DNA from: Ligula intestinalis
Taxonomy: Eukaryota; Platyhelminthes; Cestoda; Diphyllobothriidea; Diphyllobothriidae
DNA length: 64,000 nt
Reading direction: 5' to 3'
NCBI GenBank assembly: GCA_036362985.1
Contig: JAYGXS010000001.1
Coordinates: 45,054,727 to 45,118,726, forward strand
The translations under genes were made by a program, and so were the position numbers. The notes beneath the pieces are model-generated. The model was not told where the DNA came from, made no database searches, and saw nothing but the letters and a program-made list of their open reading frames with translations. Positions 34,546 to 45,768 of the stretch are shown piece by piece; the stretch's first letter is position 1; each line of letters opens with the position of its first letter.

Positions 34546-35778
34546 CTGTGTAAGACAATCAAAAAATAAGTTCCAGAATGCAAGTTACTGATTGAATATG
34601 CGCAGAGAAGGATAACCCATGACGACATTGTTTTAGGAAGAACAGACTCAATAATTCGAATGAGATAGCATAAATAAAATTGGTAGAAAAGTCAGAACAA
34701 GACAGTACCATAGAATTGGACTTTGCTTGCCTTGCAATCGACGTATTTAAATTAAAACTAGAGACAGAGCTGCAGTGAGATATAAACTGGTCACAGTAAT
34801 AACTTAGCATGATATTTTCCCCAGCCAACAAAAGAGAGATTGTGCATTGACAAATCTATTTGAGGGTTTGCATGTGAAAAAATGTGAACGTCTATGTTGA
34901 GAAAGTAATGCACATGAATGTATTGTTGTTACTGTTTGATCAGTATTCCGATTATGCTCATGGGTGTCAGGTGTTGTTGCGTCCCGTTTGTCAGCTGAGG
35001 TGGTGTTTCTCCTCTGCTTGCATTGAGAAAGAGATCGGGGGAAAACGGAATGTAATTTTCGAATAAGGGTGCAACCTGGCGATCACCACAACTAAGGTCA
35101 GGGGCGCGGTGCAGGTATAAAACGCCAGAAATATGCCATATTTGACGTAGAGCAATTCCCAATTGGGTGAACCTTCCATCAGCTTGGTTTTATTTTCGAA
35201 AGAAACCTTTTCTAAAACATGTCAATCTCACTGCCGACAGCAGATCAAAAATGTGAATGCCAGCGAGCGATGATGTATTAAGGGTTACTATGATCCAAAA
35301 TATCATAAGACATATCAAGATGGTGAAAGCGAACGTATGCGGTGCGATGAAGATTTCAATTGCAGGACGAATGACTGCCATCATATTGGCACCCCACAGC
35401 TCTCGGCATGTAGTGTAGGAATAATAGTTTAGTTTGCGCTAAACCCTTTCCATTTAGTTTACCTTGGCGTTATGCGCAGATTGTTAAATTTGTGGCTCAG
35501 GAGTCCTGAAGGAGCGCACTTCAGGCTATCAAATGAAGTCGTTTTAACAGTAAATGATAGGTGTAAAGCCAATAATGCGTACCTGCCATGTCAGTTTTCC
35601 CAGTGTGTCAGGTCAGTTTCAGATCTATACAATTGGAAGGGGACTGAACTGCATCATTCCCTGCTTTACATAGTAGTTCTTTGGGGTGTGTTTCCAATGA
35701 AATACTTGAAGCATTAACCTTTGTTGTTTGCGGCTATACGTTGCAGAGTGAGTGCCATTTAGTAGACGGCTGCTTAAA

Positions 35779-36302
35779 ATGTTCGTTGAGATGTATGCAT
35801 TACTGTATGGAACCTACGTTACTAGACGACCTACTTCATGTCAATGGGCGGGGACAATTTGTCGGTATACGTCCACAGAGTTTTCCCCAACCCTGTTCGC
35901 ACACGAAATTACGGGAAACTTAACCTTCTACGACCGCCAACAGGAGAATAGGGCATTTCACGGCACGGAGGCCTGTAATATTGTCCTCGGTAAGACATAC
36001 TGCATTCATATAGGTTCCCTTTTTGTCAGGGCCTATAAAATTGCAATAGTGTCCCGCATCATCGGTTCCCGTGGCCTAGAAAGCACTTTTAAGAGCATCT
36101 TTAAAAAGACGCACGACCGAAATCTTAAACAAGGCCTCAATGTCAGTACCGAAAAATCACCTAACGGTAAGTGAACCAGAGCAATTTTCACATAAAAATA
36201 CGCCTACAATGCCTTCATTTTCACAGTGCCACCTTTTTCTCATCTTCTGTTTCAGAGTCCCAAAAGGTAGACGAACTGCCGTCGGAAGCGGGCAGCCTAT
36301 AA
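35779..36302 (+). CDS. uncharacterised two-exon gene (3' part)
   Basis: A frame from ATG 35779 runs to a strong donor at 36166/36167 (AACG|GTAAGTG). An 89-base intron ends TGTTTCAG at 36255. The second exon (36256-36302) continues in phase, adding 14 residues (ESQKVDELPSEAGS-L) before TAA at 36300-36302. The product has a candidate N-glycosylation site (NLT), five cysteines and a basic segment (SIFKKTHDRNLKQ). The 5' end is uncertain: an in-frame stop at 35749-35751 limits this exon, and a further upstream exon may exist. I do not recognise the protein. The matching phase and short intron are the main support. Confidence 0.42.
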
Positions 36303-36309
36303 GTTCCAT

Positions 36310-38150
36310 AGAGGGGATAAACATCAGAATTTGTTGCACAACTATTTTTTTACATTTTTAAATACTTAAAAAGACTTCAGAGGAGTAATATTACTCCGTA
36401 CACGCATATATGCGATACCAGGTGCAAGTTGCGAGTTTTCTAAAGGAGCAAGGGGTCCAGCTATCATAATGGAAAATGAGATACGTATCTTCGGTACGAA
36501 TTCTTTGTGAGTTCGTTTATCAATTTTACACGAACTTTTGTGCATTCGTCCTAAATTCGTGGCTGTTTTTCTATAGGGCCGTCGTGCTTGACGGCAAAAA
36601 TGTATTTCTGTTTTGCTTTTCGTGATGACCCTTTTCACCTTTACTTATATTTTGCATGGAATCACTTAAAAACGTGGCCATACTGGGATCCCTTTTCTTC
36701 GAATAGAAAGGACGCCTTAGGTACCTTTTATACGGATACACTTAAAAAAGGCGTGACACAACTGAACACTGCGCATTTAAATAATAAGCAGTCATTCGCT
36801 CCATTCAAACAAAACACGATGTGATATATATACGTGGTGCACATTAATTTCTAAATGAGACGATGTAACGAGCCGATGATGTCGAGTTTGGCACACACAC
36901 GGAATTATAAGAGAACTGAAGGTGCTTCGGTCATTGGGAGCGGCGAACAGAGTTGATAAACGCCAGACCAAGCATACGAACGGAAAGATTATGACAAAAT
37001 ATCGAAGGAATGAACAGAATCTACTGTACTCGATATAAATGTATGCATTCATGGATTATATATAATGAACAGTAAGGAAATACGTTACACGGATGAATGT
37101 CCCATCTGGAGTTGGGGGTGTTCTCTCATGTTTGTTCAATCACCGGTTGGGAGCGCAGCGCTGGGGGCAACTGCGGGGGAGGGACAAGGGAGTGCTGACA
37201 TTATGCGGAAGAAATGATACGAGTACGACGGTGACGAGTTGTGGGGTGGGGAGTAAGTGGTTGTGAAGGGGACGGGCACCCGCATCTTCGCAGACAGTCG
37301 GTCACATCACCTCCGTCCTGCGTTCGCGCCAAAGGTGCTGACCTTGGTGTGCTAAAACAATCATTCAGTTTCTTGGGTTGTTACAGCGAAGTGGTAAAGC
37401 AAACGCTTATTAATGCAGCATTTGATTCACTTTAGCACGCTCTTCCTTGTTTTTCAAGTCGGACATCGCTCAACCGTAAGCTCTACAAATTCCTGACGGC
37501 AATCCTCTAGTTTTCGGGAGCAACATTTTTTTCAGAATTTTACATCGAAAACCTTGCGGAAATACAAAAGGTTATCTTAATCACCCTCCGCTAACAGTTG
37601 TCTGGTCTCTATGACAATAAAGATCGCTGTATAATATCGATTTTTGTACTACCTTTTTCACCTGAATTTTCTGTGCCCTTGTTAAAATGCATGCAAACAG
37701 GCAGTGCAGCTCGCTGTTACTTGTGGTAAAATAGATTCTTTTTCGATTTTGCGTGTTTTAAATTCTTCATTTTGACGTTCGGCGCCCCACTCTATGCACA
37801 AACTCTATAACCTTTATGACCAGGCATATTCGTAAGACACGTGCATTGGTTACCGTTTTCTGAGTTCGGTTCCATACCCCATCCGTGCATGCCCACAAAT
37901 TTGATTAAGGTATCTTGATAAAAAGTATTAATTATTTCTCAGGCTCCTTATCACTAACAACTCCTCCCCTTTTTCCCTGTCTGATTGGCGTTTTATCTTC
38001 TGATTTGATCTTTGATCACTTATTACGAATTATAGGTCTGACCACAAAAAACTTAAGACAGTTTGGTGGGAGAACACATATATTTGCAGGGCCCGACAAG
38101 AAATTTTTGTCGGATTTTTAGTGTAGTTTGTCTATAGAATTGGGTTGTTA
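36310..38150. other. no supported gene
   Basis: The stretch is AT-rich with a GC-richer island at 37140-37330. ORFs at 36366-36638 (-), 36588-36824 (+) and 36792-37052 (-) have no motif. Confidence 0.4.
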
Positions 38151-38159
38151 ACAAACAAG

Positions 38160-39060
38160 AGGGTTTTTATAGTTTTCTTAGTCTGCAGACTTCCCTTGCA
38201 ACAAGTCACGCATACGAGGAGCGGATTTATTCAGGGTAGCGTACCTGGTTAACTCTTATTTTGCCTTTTTGTCAACGATGTCCCTGATTGTTTTCAGTAT
38301 GGTAGACCCTTTATGTATGCTGACGATTTAAAAGACGCAAGTTAATATAAACCGGTAGATCGCAACATCGTGCTCGAACGCACAAACAAAGGATCTTCAG
38401 ACGTTTGCCCAATGTTGCTGCGCATGGCGCCCTTCACTTTCTCGGAACAAATTCTCGAGGATGGTTGTTGATGACGAAGAGCAGCCTGAAGTAAGCGTAA
38501 AAAGTTACAACCTAAGGATGTTCAGAGTTATTAAGTATCTGGACATACCATAATGCAATAGTGTTCATCTTTCAGAGCACTGCGCCCTGATTGTCTCGAA
38601 AGCCCGCCAAAATAACGAACTTATTCTCAGATATTACGAGACTATGAAGGTTAGAGCTAGCCTTTATAATACGTACGCAAAACCTAGTCTGGAATATTGC
38701 TTGCCTCTATTTAGACATCCATGTGCTAGTGAACGAAAGAAAATAGAATTTGTTCGGCAGGTCTTCATTAAAAGAGTTTGCTCTTCAGAACACTGCAGCC
38801 TGTCCAACCAACAACTTTTTGAACTTACTCACCACAAACGTTCGTGGCTTCGCAGATTACAGAGGGACTTTTTTTCCGGTTTCAAATTTTGAATAGTCGT
38901 ACGTATAATTCCCTTAGTACTCTGAGGCGTCTGCTCGACTCTCGGCACACCAGTTATCGAGATGTTTTTTTATCTCTTCCTCTGGTACGCACAGTGAGAC
39001 ACCGCCAGCTTTTTTTGAGCAGATGTTATAGCAATCTGGAATGAGCTTCTCAGAAGTATC
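38160..39060 (+). mobile_element. CR1-like LINE fragment, reverse transcriptase
   Basis: Decayed RT palm motifs are readable: QGSVPG at about 38239, then FVNDVPDCFQYGRPFMYADD with the catalytic YADD at about 38315. After a frameshifted stretch, the thumb and C-terminal region is open at 38644-38892 (LYNTYAKPSLEYCLP) and 38844-39044. Several stops and shifts mark it as inactive. Confidence 0.72.
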
Positions 39061-42000
39061 AAAATTCAGTAAAGTTTTCCCTTGTTTAAGAGAGTTATAA
39101 GTAGTTTTCTAAATCAAGGACAATGTTCATGAATTTTGGGTGCTGGGTTGGTTGAATCTCTCTTTTATTTTGATAGCGTTCGTGGACACTGAACCCCGTG
39201 CCAAGATTCATGCTGGGGGCGATGAGGCTGAATCTGCAGCCTGCAATCAGCCGAAAGCCGAAATCGAGCGATCTTTCACCGACGCACATTCCTCTAGTTC
39301 ACAATATTGGATCCGTAACATTCATGGGAGACTGAGAACACTGTATTCATGTGCCAAACCCTTCTCGTCCCGAATTTCAATCACTCGACAAATTCCAGTT
39401 TTATTTTTTGAAAAATCCTAGAAAGTAAGTGCAGGAGGTTTTTTCACGGTCAGCTCGATGAATTACCATACATATCTGTTGACTTCGCTTGTTCGCATGC
39501 AATAAATTAACAAAAAGTAGGAGTTCTTCTTGGTCATTTTGTTCTTTTCACATTATTTTCACTTAAAGTGAACTTTAGAACGCCTAATCACATATTGTAC
39601 AATGCTCAGTTTGTGTTGCCAAAATAGCCAGCCTGACATGAAAAATTCTTAACAGGCAATGAAAATGTGTTCTTCAAATTTAGTTGAAAGGTACGAAACT
39701 GAATGTGATATGATCAATGTTCAAGGAGAAAAATCTCTTGCTCGTGCGAGAATTAATATTGGAGTGAAATATGATTGGCCTGCTGCACGGGTGCGAAGCA
39801 TTACTTATCCATGTAGAAATCCTAAACCAAATGATGCTATTTGCTTCAGGTGGAAACAGCTGAGTATAGAAAAAAAAACTAGCAAGTTAGCAATATAAGA
39901 GGAACCACACCACGATCGACCACAGTCTGTTTAGAATTCAAGCAAAGAGGAAAAATTGAACGCTATGAAGTTCATCAAAGCGTGGTGAGAAGCGACAATC
40001 AAACATCTTTGCTTACCGACTAAGCTAATAACTGATGGCAAGAACCGAGTTCACCTTCTTGATCGGCAAAATATCTTTCAAAATAAAAATTATAAGCTGA
40101 TGTTAAACGCTGCAGAAGGCATCACTGTAGTTGGAGGGGCGAGCTATTGAGTTAGTTAAACACAAGGGAGTTGTAAAAATGAAAGAACTAACATTTAATG
40201 GCAACCATCAGCTCTCTAAGAGAACACTTTTCAAAGGCTAGAAGTTAAGTGTTTGCGAAATGAAACAGTCAGTAATGACTTTATAATTTCTGGGGTAAGA
40301 TGCTTATATAATACATGTTGAATAACGATACCTATGGTGATGACCCAAAGTCTACTACAAAATAATTCCAATGGATAAAAGAATAAAATATTTCCGAAAG
40401 TGCTTGATTTTTCTGCGATCGCAGCCTTTTAGGTCATTCAGGAAACGAAGAACAAAAATTTGATAAGTTTGTGGTTGTAACTCTCAGGAAAAAATAATAT
40501 GCGATATGCACTCAAATATGTGCGCAGCCTTCGTAGAAACACGATTTTCAGGAGATTAAAAACTTAGCTTTTTGTATAACTTAGGCCTACATCCTTTCTT
40601 ATGAAGCACACGGAGCATAGGTTATTTTGACTGTATATGGGGTCAGGAAGATGTACAGAACCAAAACACATAAAACTGCACTTGGACGGAGAGAAATCCA
40701 TCTGTCAAGTTGAACTTTATGCGGATAAGCGCAACAAATTGAATTCAAACCTTTTGTGCGTTCATTTTTTTGCAAATAGTATTTTTGACAGTTCTGGTCC
40801 TTCATTCTTCGCCTTTACAATTATAGGAATGCTGAGCGTGATTTGCCTAGGAATATTATCTTGCACGAGCTTCCTTAACTGTCCAAGCATATTTTCGATT
40901 TTTTGGACTTTCAGTAAAATATATGAGCATCCAACAGAGGCTGCGTCCTCGTAGCCGACATATTTGCCTTAAGTACGCGTTTGTTGCATTTTCCGGTCCT
41001 TGCTTAAAAGTATAATGAGGGCGAGTACTTATCGTGAATTTTAACATTGCTTCAGTACGCATTCCTACAAAAGCAGTCCTGGTTCGGCTTGTGTTGCTAC
41101 TATAAGGCTGCTGTGTATTTCGGAACATTGGGGTTAGTTCGAAGTATGTATTCCCCTTGGAGATTGTAGGGACTTTATCACTACAAATATACAAAACGTC
41201 TTAGCAAATACGCAATGGAAAATTTTCGAGGGAAGGCTAACTGCTAATAAGAGATTTACTAGACTATTCTAGTGTAAAAGTCGTAAAATCCAGTAAAGAG
41301 ATTGACGGTGAAGATTAGAAATGATACAACTCACTTAGATCCTTCTCGATCCTAGCCGGCAGTAGTCAAGTAGTCGACTTGCCAAAGGATAACTCTGCGA
41401 GGACTGGTTCCAAGTTCGTTGGGCTGTGAGTTGCAAAAATGGGGAGAAAACTCGTTTGCAAATTGTCGCTGGATTCTCCTGGAGCCCGAGAGTGATCACC
41501 AGCGAGGTGTCGTTGAAGGGCAAAATAAACAGCGGCAGGTGAGGAGAGAGTTGAGCGGTGGAGAGTGAGTAGCAAGATAGTTGCTGTCNNNNNNNNNNGT
41601 TATTGATAAATTTAAACAACACGTAAGTAGGGCCAAGAGCCCACAAGATCATTACATATATTTTTGAGTATATATCGTGGCATATGTTGAGGAAGTTTGA
41701 TGAACATTTTAGATAAACTAAAAGAGCGCCGCATTTGTTAAGACCTCCGCCGTATACAGGGTTTTTGAATGAGTAAACTGGGGAAAATGATTCCTGAATT
41801 TTTTTTCATGTGCGCCGTGGCACACGTAGTTCAGTAATTTGCGGCAGTCGATATTCATCATGCTTTTATAATTTTAAAATCCTCCAGGTGCATTAAAATA
41901 CAAAATGGTTTATCTATGTATTTATCTCTTCCCAACCAACCACACACCGTTTGATTAGTTACATTTGTAAACTCTATATGCTAACGATTACTAATATTTT

Positions 42001-42200
42001 ATCAATATTCGCTTGTCAGGTCGACCACACCTTGGCACCAGAACGGTGTACCCTACGCTTAGGGAAATAACATGCTCAGATAGGCAGATGAAATGTACTT
42101 AAAATAATTATTGAGCAAGAGGTTTCCATGGTAAAGACGACGGATTTCAAGTAAGCGTTAGACAGCGTCCCACATGGAATTCTAAAGTATAAATTGTCAA
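39060..42200. other. no supported gene
   Basis: Small ORFs (39140-39421, 39659-39898, 40637-40954 on plus; 40856-41194 and 41335-41652 on minus) lack motifs and clear splice pairs. The ORF at 40637-40954 has one hydrophobic stretch (FAFTIIGMLSVICLGIL) but nothing else to suggest a gene. Confidence 0.35.
41589..41598. other. assembly gap (10 N)
   Basis: Ten consecutive N. The true missing length is unknown, and the minus-strand ORF spanning it should not be trusted. Confidence 0.99.
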
Positions 42201-42219
42201 ACAGTTGAATAAGAGGATA

Positions 42220-43320
42220 CTTGTACTTGTTACGGCTGTGCTCATGCATGATCTAGCCGGCCTCGATGATGTCACGAACGGTACCTCTCCATGCGTGGCG
42301 ATTGGCGGCAGCGGATCTTGAAAGCTCCACCCAGTCCCTTCTCCAGCGACGGAGGCCGAAGATAGAAGGTCCAAGAGATGCTTTCATGTTTTGACGGACG
42401 TTGTCTAGCCAAGTTTTCAGTTGCCTTTCTCTTCGATGTTTCCAAGTGGGCTGCGCTGCCGGGTCGAGGGCAGCATAGGTAAGCTCGTGGGGCAGACGAC
42501 GGAGGACGTGCCTAAACCACCTCAGTTGCCTTTCTTGAATGGCCTGAGATATCCTCATGATACGATCGCAGCGGATGCGGAATTTGAGATGAAGTCACTA
42601 TACTTAACTCGCAGGATCATCCTCAGGCACCGGTGGTCAAAGACCTCCAGTCTTCGCTCAGCTTCAGCGCGCGCAGCCCAGCGTTCACATCCATAGAGGA
42701 GGACTGACCGGATGGATGCACGGTATGCACGAATCTTCGTGGCGATGGAGATGTCACGTCGGATCCATACGCGCTTTCGAAGAATTGAGAAAACATAGTG
42801 AGCAGCATCGATACTTGAGACAATGTCGTTCTTGCTCTGCCCAGTTGGTAGCAGTCTCACCTCGAGGTATTTAAAGCTGTCTACTTCTTCAATTTGATTG
42901 CCATTAATCCCCAGGGCTGCCTTTTCCTGGTCAGGGATGCAGCTCGAGAACAACTTCGTCTTTCCGGAATTTATGGACATGCCTACCAACATAGCGATCT
43001 CATTTAACCGCGACACTACTGACTGTAGACCATCAAAGCTTGAGGCTAACAGCGCAATATCATCGGCGTATTCAAGATCAGTCAGCCGGCGTCCAGATGC
43101 AAGGTAAACACCATCCTCTTCATGTAGGGCTTTGCCGAAGATCGAGTTAATGGCGTAGTTAAACAGGACGGGTGAAAGGACGCAGCCCTGTCGGACACCA
43201 GACCGGACACCAGAGATTGTTGTCGACAAGGACTCGTGCGGTGGTAGACCGATAGTAGGCCTTAATCATCGCAATGAGTTTGGTCGGCACACCATCCAGT
43301 TCCATTATTCGCCACAGAGG
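42220..43320 (-). mobile_element. RTE-like LINE, 5'-truncated, reverse transcriptase and C-terminus
   Basis: On the minus strand, 43353-43159 gives [21 protein letters not shown] shift leads to 43229-42555 with GVRQGCVLSPVLFNYAIN, LEYADDIALLAS (catalytic YADD) and SFKYLEVRLLP. A further shift gives 42558-42253, with the C-terminal ERQLRWFRHVLRRLPHELTY and the terminal DIIEAG stop at 42253. Only two frameshifts interrupt it, so it is the best preserved RTE-like copy here. The 5' truncation abuts another LINE at about 43320. Confidence 0.88.
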
Positions 43321-44320
43321 ATACCTGCTGGCATGGATCACAGATTTTCTCAAAGGGCGATCGCAAACAGTATGCGTCGGTGACTCTCTTATCCGTTCTA
43401 AGTGGTGTCCCCCAAGGCTCTGTTACAGGGCCAATGCCCTTTCTCATCTATATAAACTACTGTATCAACGACATGGGTTGCAGCGCCATCATTTTTGATG
43501 ACGACGTCAAACTATGGAGAGCTATCATGTCTGACACCTATTGGAAGGCGCTTCAAAGGTCTCAATCAACCTAGGAACTGGTCTGCTCCTTGGTTCTTAA
43601 ACTTCAGTGTTACTTAGTGTGTAGTTTTAAGGCCCCGTACTGGAAGCACCAATGAGGTGGATGATTCTTTTCAATGCTTCTTCGACGGGCACCTCCCTTT
43701 CACATAAGGACGAACAAAAGGACCTCGGTGTTCTAATAAACTCTTCGCTCAAACCCTCTTCACAGTGTCTAAAGGCAGTTTAACGCGCGACACAGGTGCT
43801 GTTTGCGATAAGGCAGCAAATCGTGCACATCGACAAGGAGCTCTTTAGGAAAAATTATTCAGCGTTTGTTTGGTCCCACTTGGAGTATGCCATCCAGGCC
43901 TGGCGTCCGTGATTCAAGAAGGATTATCTGTAGCTGAAGCGAGTACAGCCGAGGGCTACAAAGATGGTCAAGAATCTCATTCATCTGCCTTAGGAAGACA
44001 GATTGACTGAACTTTATTCATTTTCTCTCAATTACGGGCAACACCGCGGTGGCGTCATCGGAACCCACCCTATTGTCAGAGGCCGTGAGTGCGCCCTGGA
44101 ATTTGAAGAATTCTTCGAATTGGCTCGGACGGATCATCTGCACGGTCATTGCTTTTAACTGCAGAAGAAACCAGCCCATTAGGACGTTCGACGAATGCCT
44201 TCTCACAGAGGGTCATCGGAGCATGGAACGGACTGCCTTAGGAGGTGGTTCTTTCAGATAATGTTGAAATATTTAAACACAAACTTGATTCTCATTTGCT
44301 GAGAAACTGTGACAGATATA
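43320..44320 (+). mobile_element. CR1-like LINE, 5'-truncated, decayed
   Basis: Plus-strand pieces in several frames, in order: [20 protein letters not shown] (43340-43400), [19 protein letters not shown] (43400-43455), a palm motif decayed to FDDD (43492-43505), WSHLEYAIQAWRP (43870-43915), VRGRECALEFEEFFELA (44075-44130) and a C-terminal tail to about 44310. The order is that of CR1-like LINE reverse transcriptases. The catalytic tyrosine-alanine pair is lost. Confidence 0.78.
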
Positions 44321-45736
44321 ATGAACGTAGTGTAAGAATCATCAGTTTGCGACTGGCTCAAACCTTTCGCTGATGTTAAGCCTACATTTGAATTATGTAC
44401 TATTAAGGGTGAAATCTTTTGCAGTTTCTGGATATGAATAGGGGGCTAAAGGGCGAATGCCTTTTGCCCTTAATAAAGTGACTTAAATAGACTCATATCT
44501 AAACGATGAGGAGTGAAAACCTTAATTAATCATACGGTAGCAGCTCTCATCCCTTCCTCAGGTGAATAAATGAAGTATTATGGAGCATGATCCACTTTAT
44601 TCTCTATTAACCCAATAAGCACGAAGAGTTCATGGTCGAAATTACTTGTTGCTTCTTTAATCCACAGCGTACACTCCCGAGAATTTTCCCTTGTGTTTTC
44701 TCTACCTTAAGCACTTTCACAGAATGAATTTACTCTGCCCTAAAAAGTGGAGTTCTGTTATATTTTGACAAGCAACGAACTCACTTTGACTTTATTGGCT
44801 TTTTAAAAAGTAATATTTATTTATTTCTCTGACGGGCGCCTCCAGTAATATTTTGCAATTAACTTTCATAAGTTAGCCAAGTCAAGTCAAGTCAAATTTA
44901 TTAAAGAAAATATAGGCAAATGCCGTTGAACTCCCTCTTGGTATATAGGATTTCAGAAATGCATCAGCATAGCCGAACATTTGAAAGAAGTCGTTGACAA
45001 AATTTCAGACGACTACTCGCTTGTTTCAAGCAATAAACTCACACTCAGTTTACTCGAGCCAGCAGTGTAACTGAGGAAGAAGAGCAGACAGTGAAAAAAC
45101 TCCCAAGGCTGGCTCATAATTCAAAATGGAATGTCATTTATGGTTTTAAGGAGAAAAAATGTCACTCGTGGGGTAAGTATGTGAATGATAGGGGCATGAT
45201 GCTTCTGTGCATGTTGACGGCAGCCATGGCGTCCATGACGAGTAATATCTACATCCGAAGGAACATAGAGGAGACCTCGGAGTCACGAGAACGTCCCGAA
45301 GGCCGAAGATGTGACCATGATACGACTTTGTTGTGCCAAGAGCCGAGGAACCCGCCACATCGTCGGCAGTCGGTCGATACGAGAAAGGATGTGACAGGGC
45401 CGCGTAGCCTAGGACCATAAGAGCGGTAGATGCGACCTCAGACACGATCGGCGCAGATCGCATAGTGAGCAGAGACGTCGTAGCTAGTTGAAAGCAATGA
45501 ATCGTTTGGAATTCAAGCACATACTAAGGATAATTTTACAGCTTCCAGATGTTTTACAGAGGAACGTGGAAATAGTCTGGTGCCTGCATATTCCTATTTT
45601 ACGTACTTCCTTGAGCAACATGAACCTGACCATGTCAGTGTTTGCACGAGCGGTCATTACGGTTAAATAACATGCGAACGTCGGTAGTTGGAGTTACACT
45701 TTGAATAATTGATCTCTACCTCGGAAGAAGCTAGAA
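44320..45736. other. no supported gene upstream of RPC4
   Basis: It contains a short (CAAGT)n run at 44879-44897 and a block open on both strands at 45146-45520 that looks like repeat debris. Any RPC4 promoter would lie here. I see no convincing core promoter element. Confidence 0.35.
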
Positions 45737-45768
45737 ATGGACCAATCCTTACCAGATCCCTTGTCTAG
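45737..45768 (+). CDS. POLR3D: RPC4 exon 1
   Basis: The ATG at 45737-45739 is followed by ten codons and two bases, MDQSLPDPLS. The donor is TCTAG|GTTTAA. The following intron (45769-45800) is only 32 bases and ends TTTATGTAG. The phase fits exon 2 and the continued sequence SRLTRESAPLKRKF resembles the human N-terminal region. Confidence 0.65.

Noticed and set aside
33684..35400. Search for the first coding exon of STN1
   Set aside because: Open stretches on the minus strand (for example a frame ending at a good donor near 34194, and 35190-35384) do not resemble the STN1 N-terminus. The first of these looks like low-complexity CCTAA-rich sequence.
41335..41652. 105-codon minus-strand ORF
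   Set aside because: It spans the run of N, so the frame is not meaningful.
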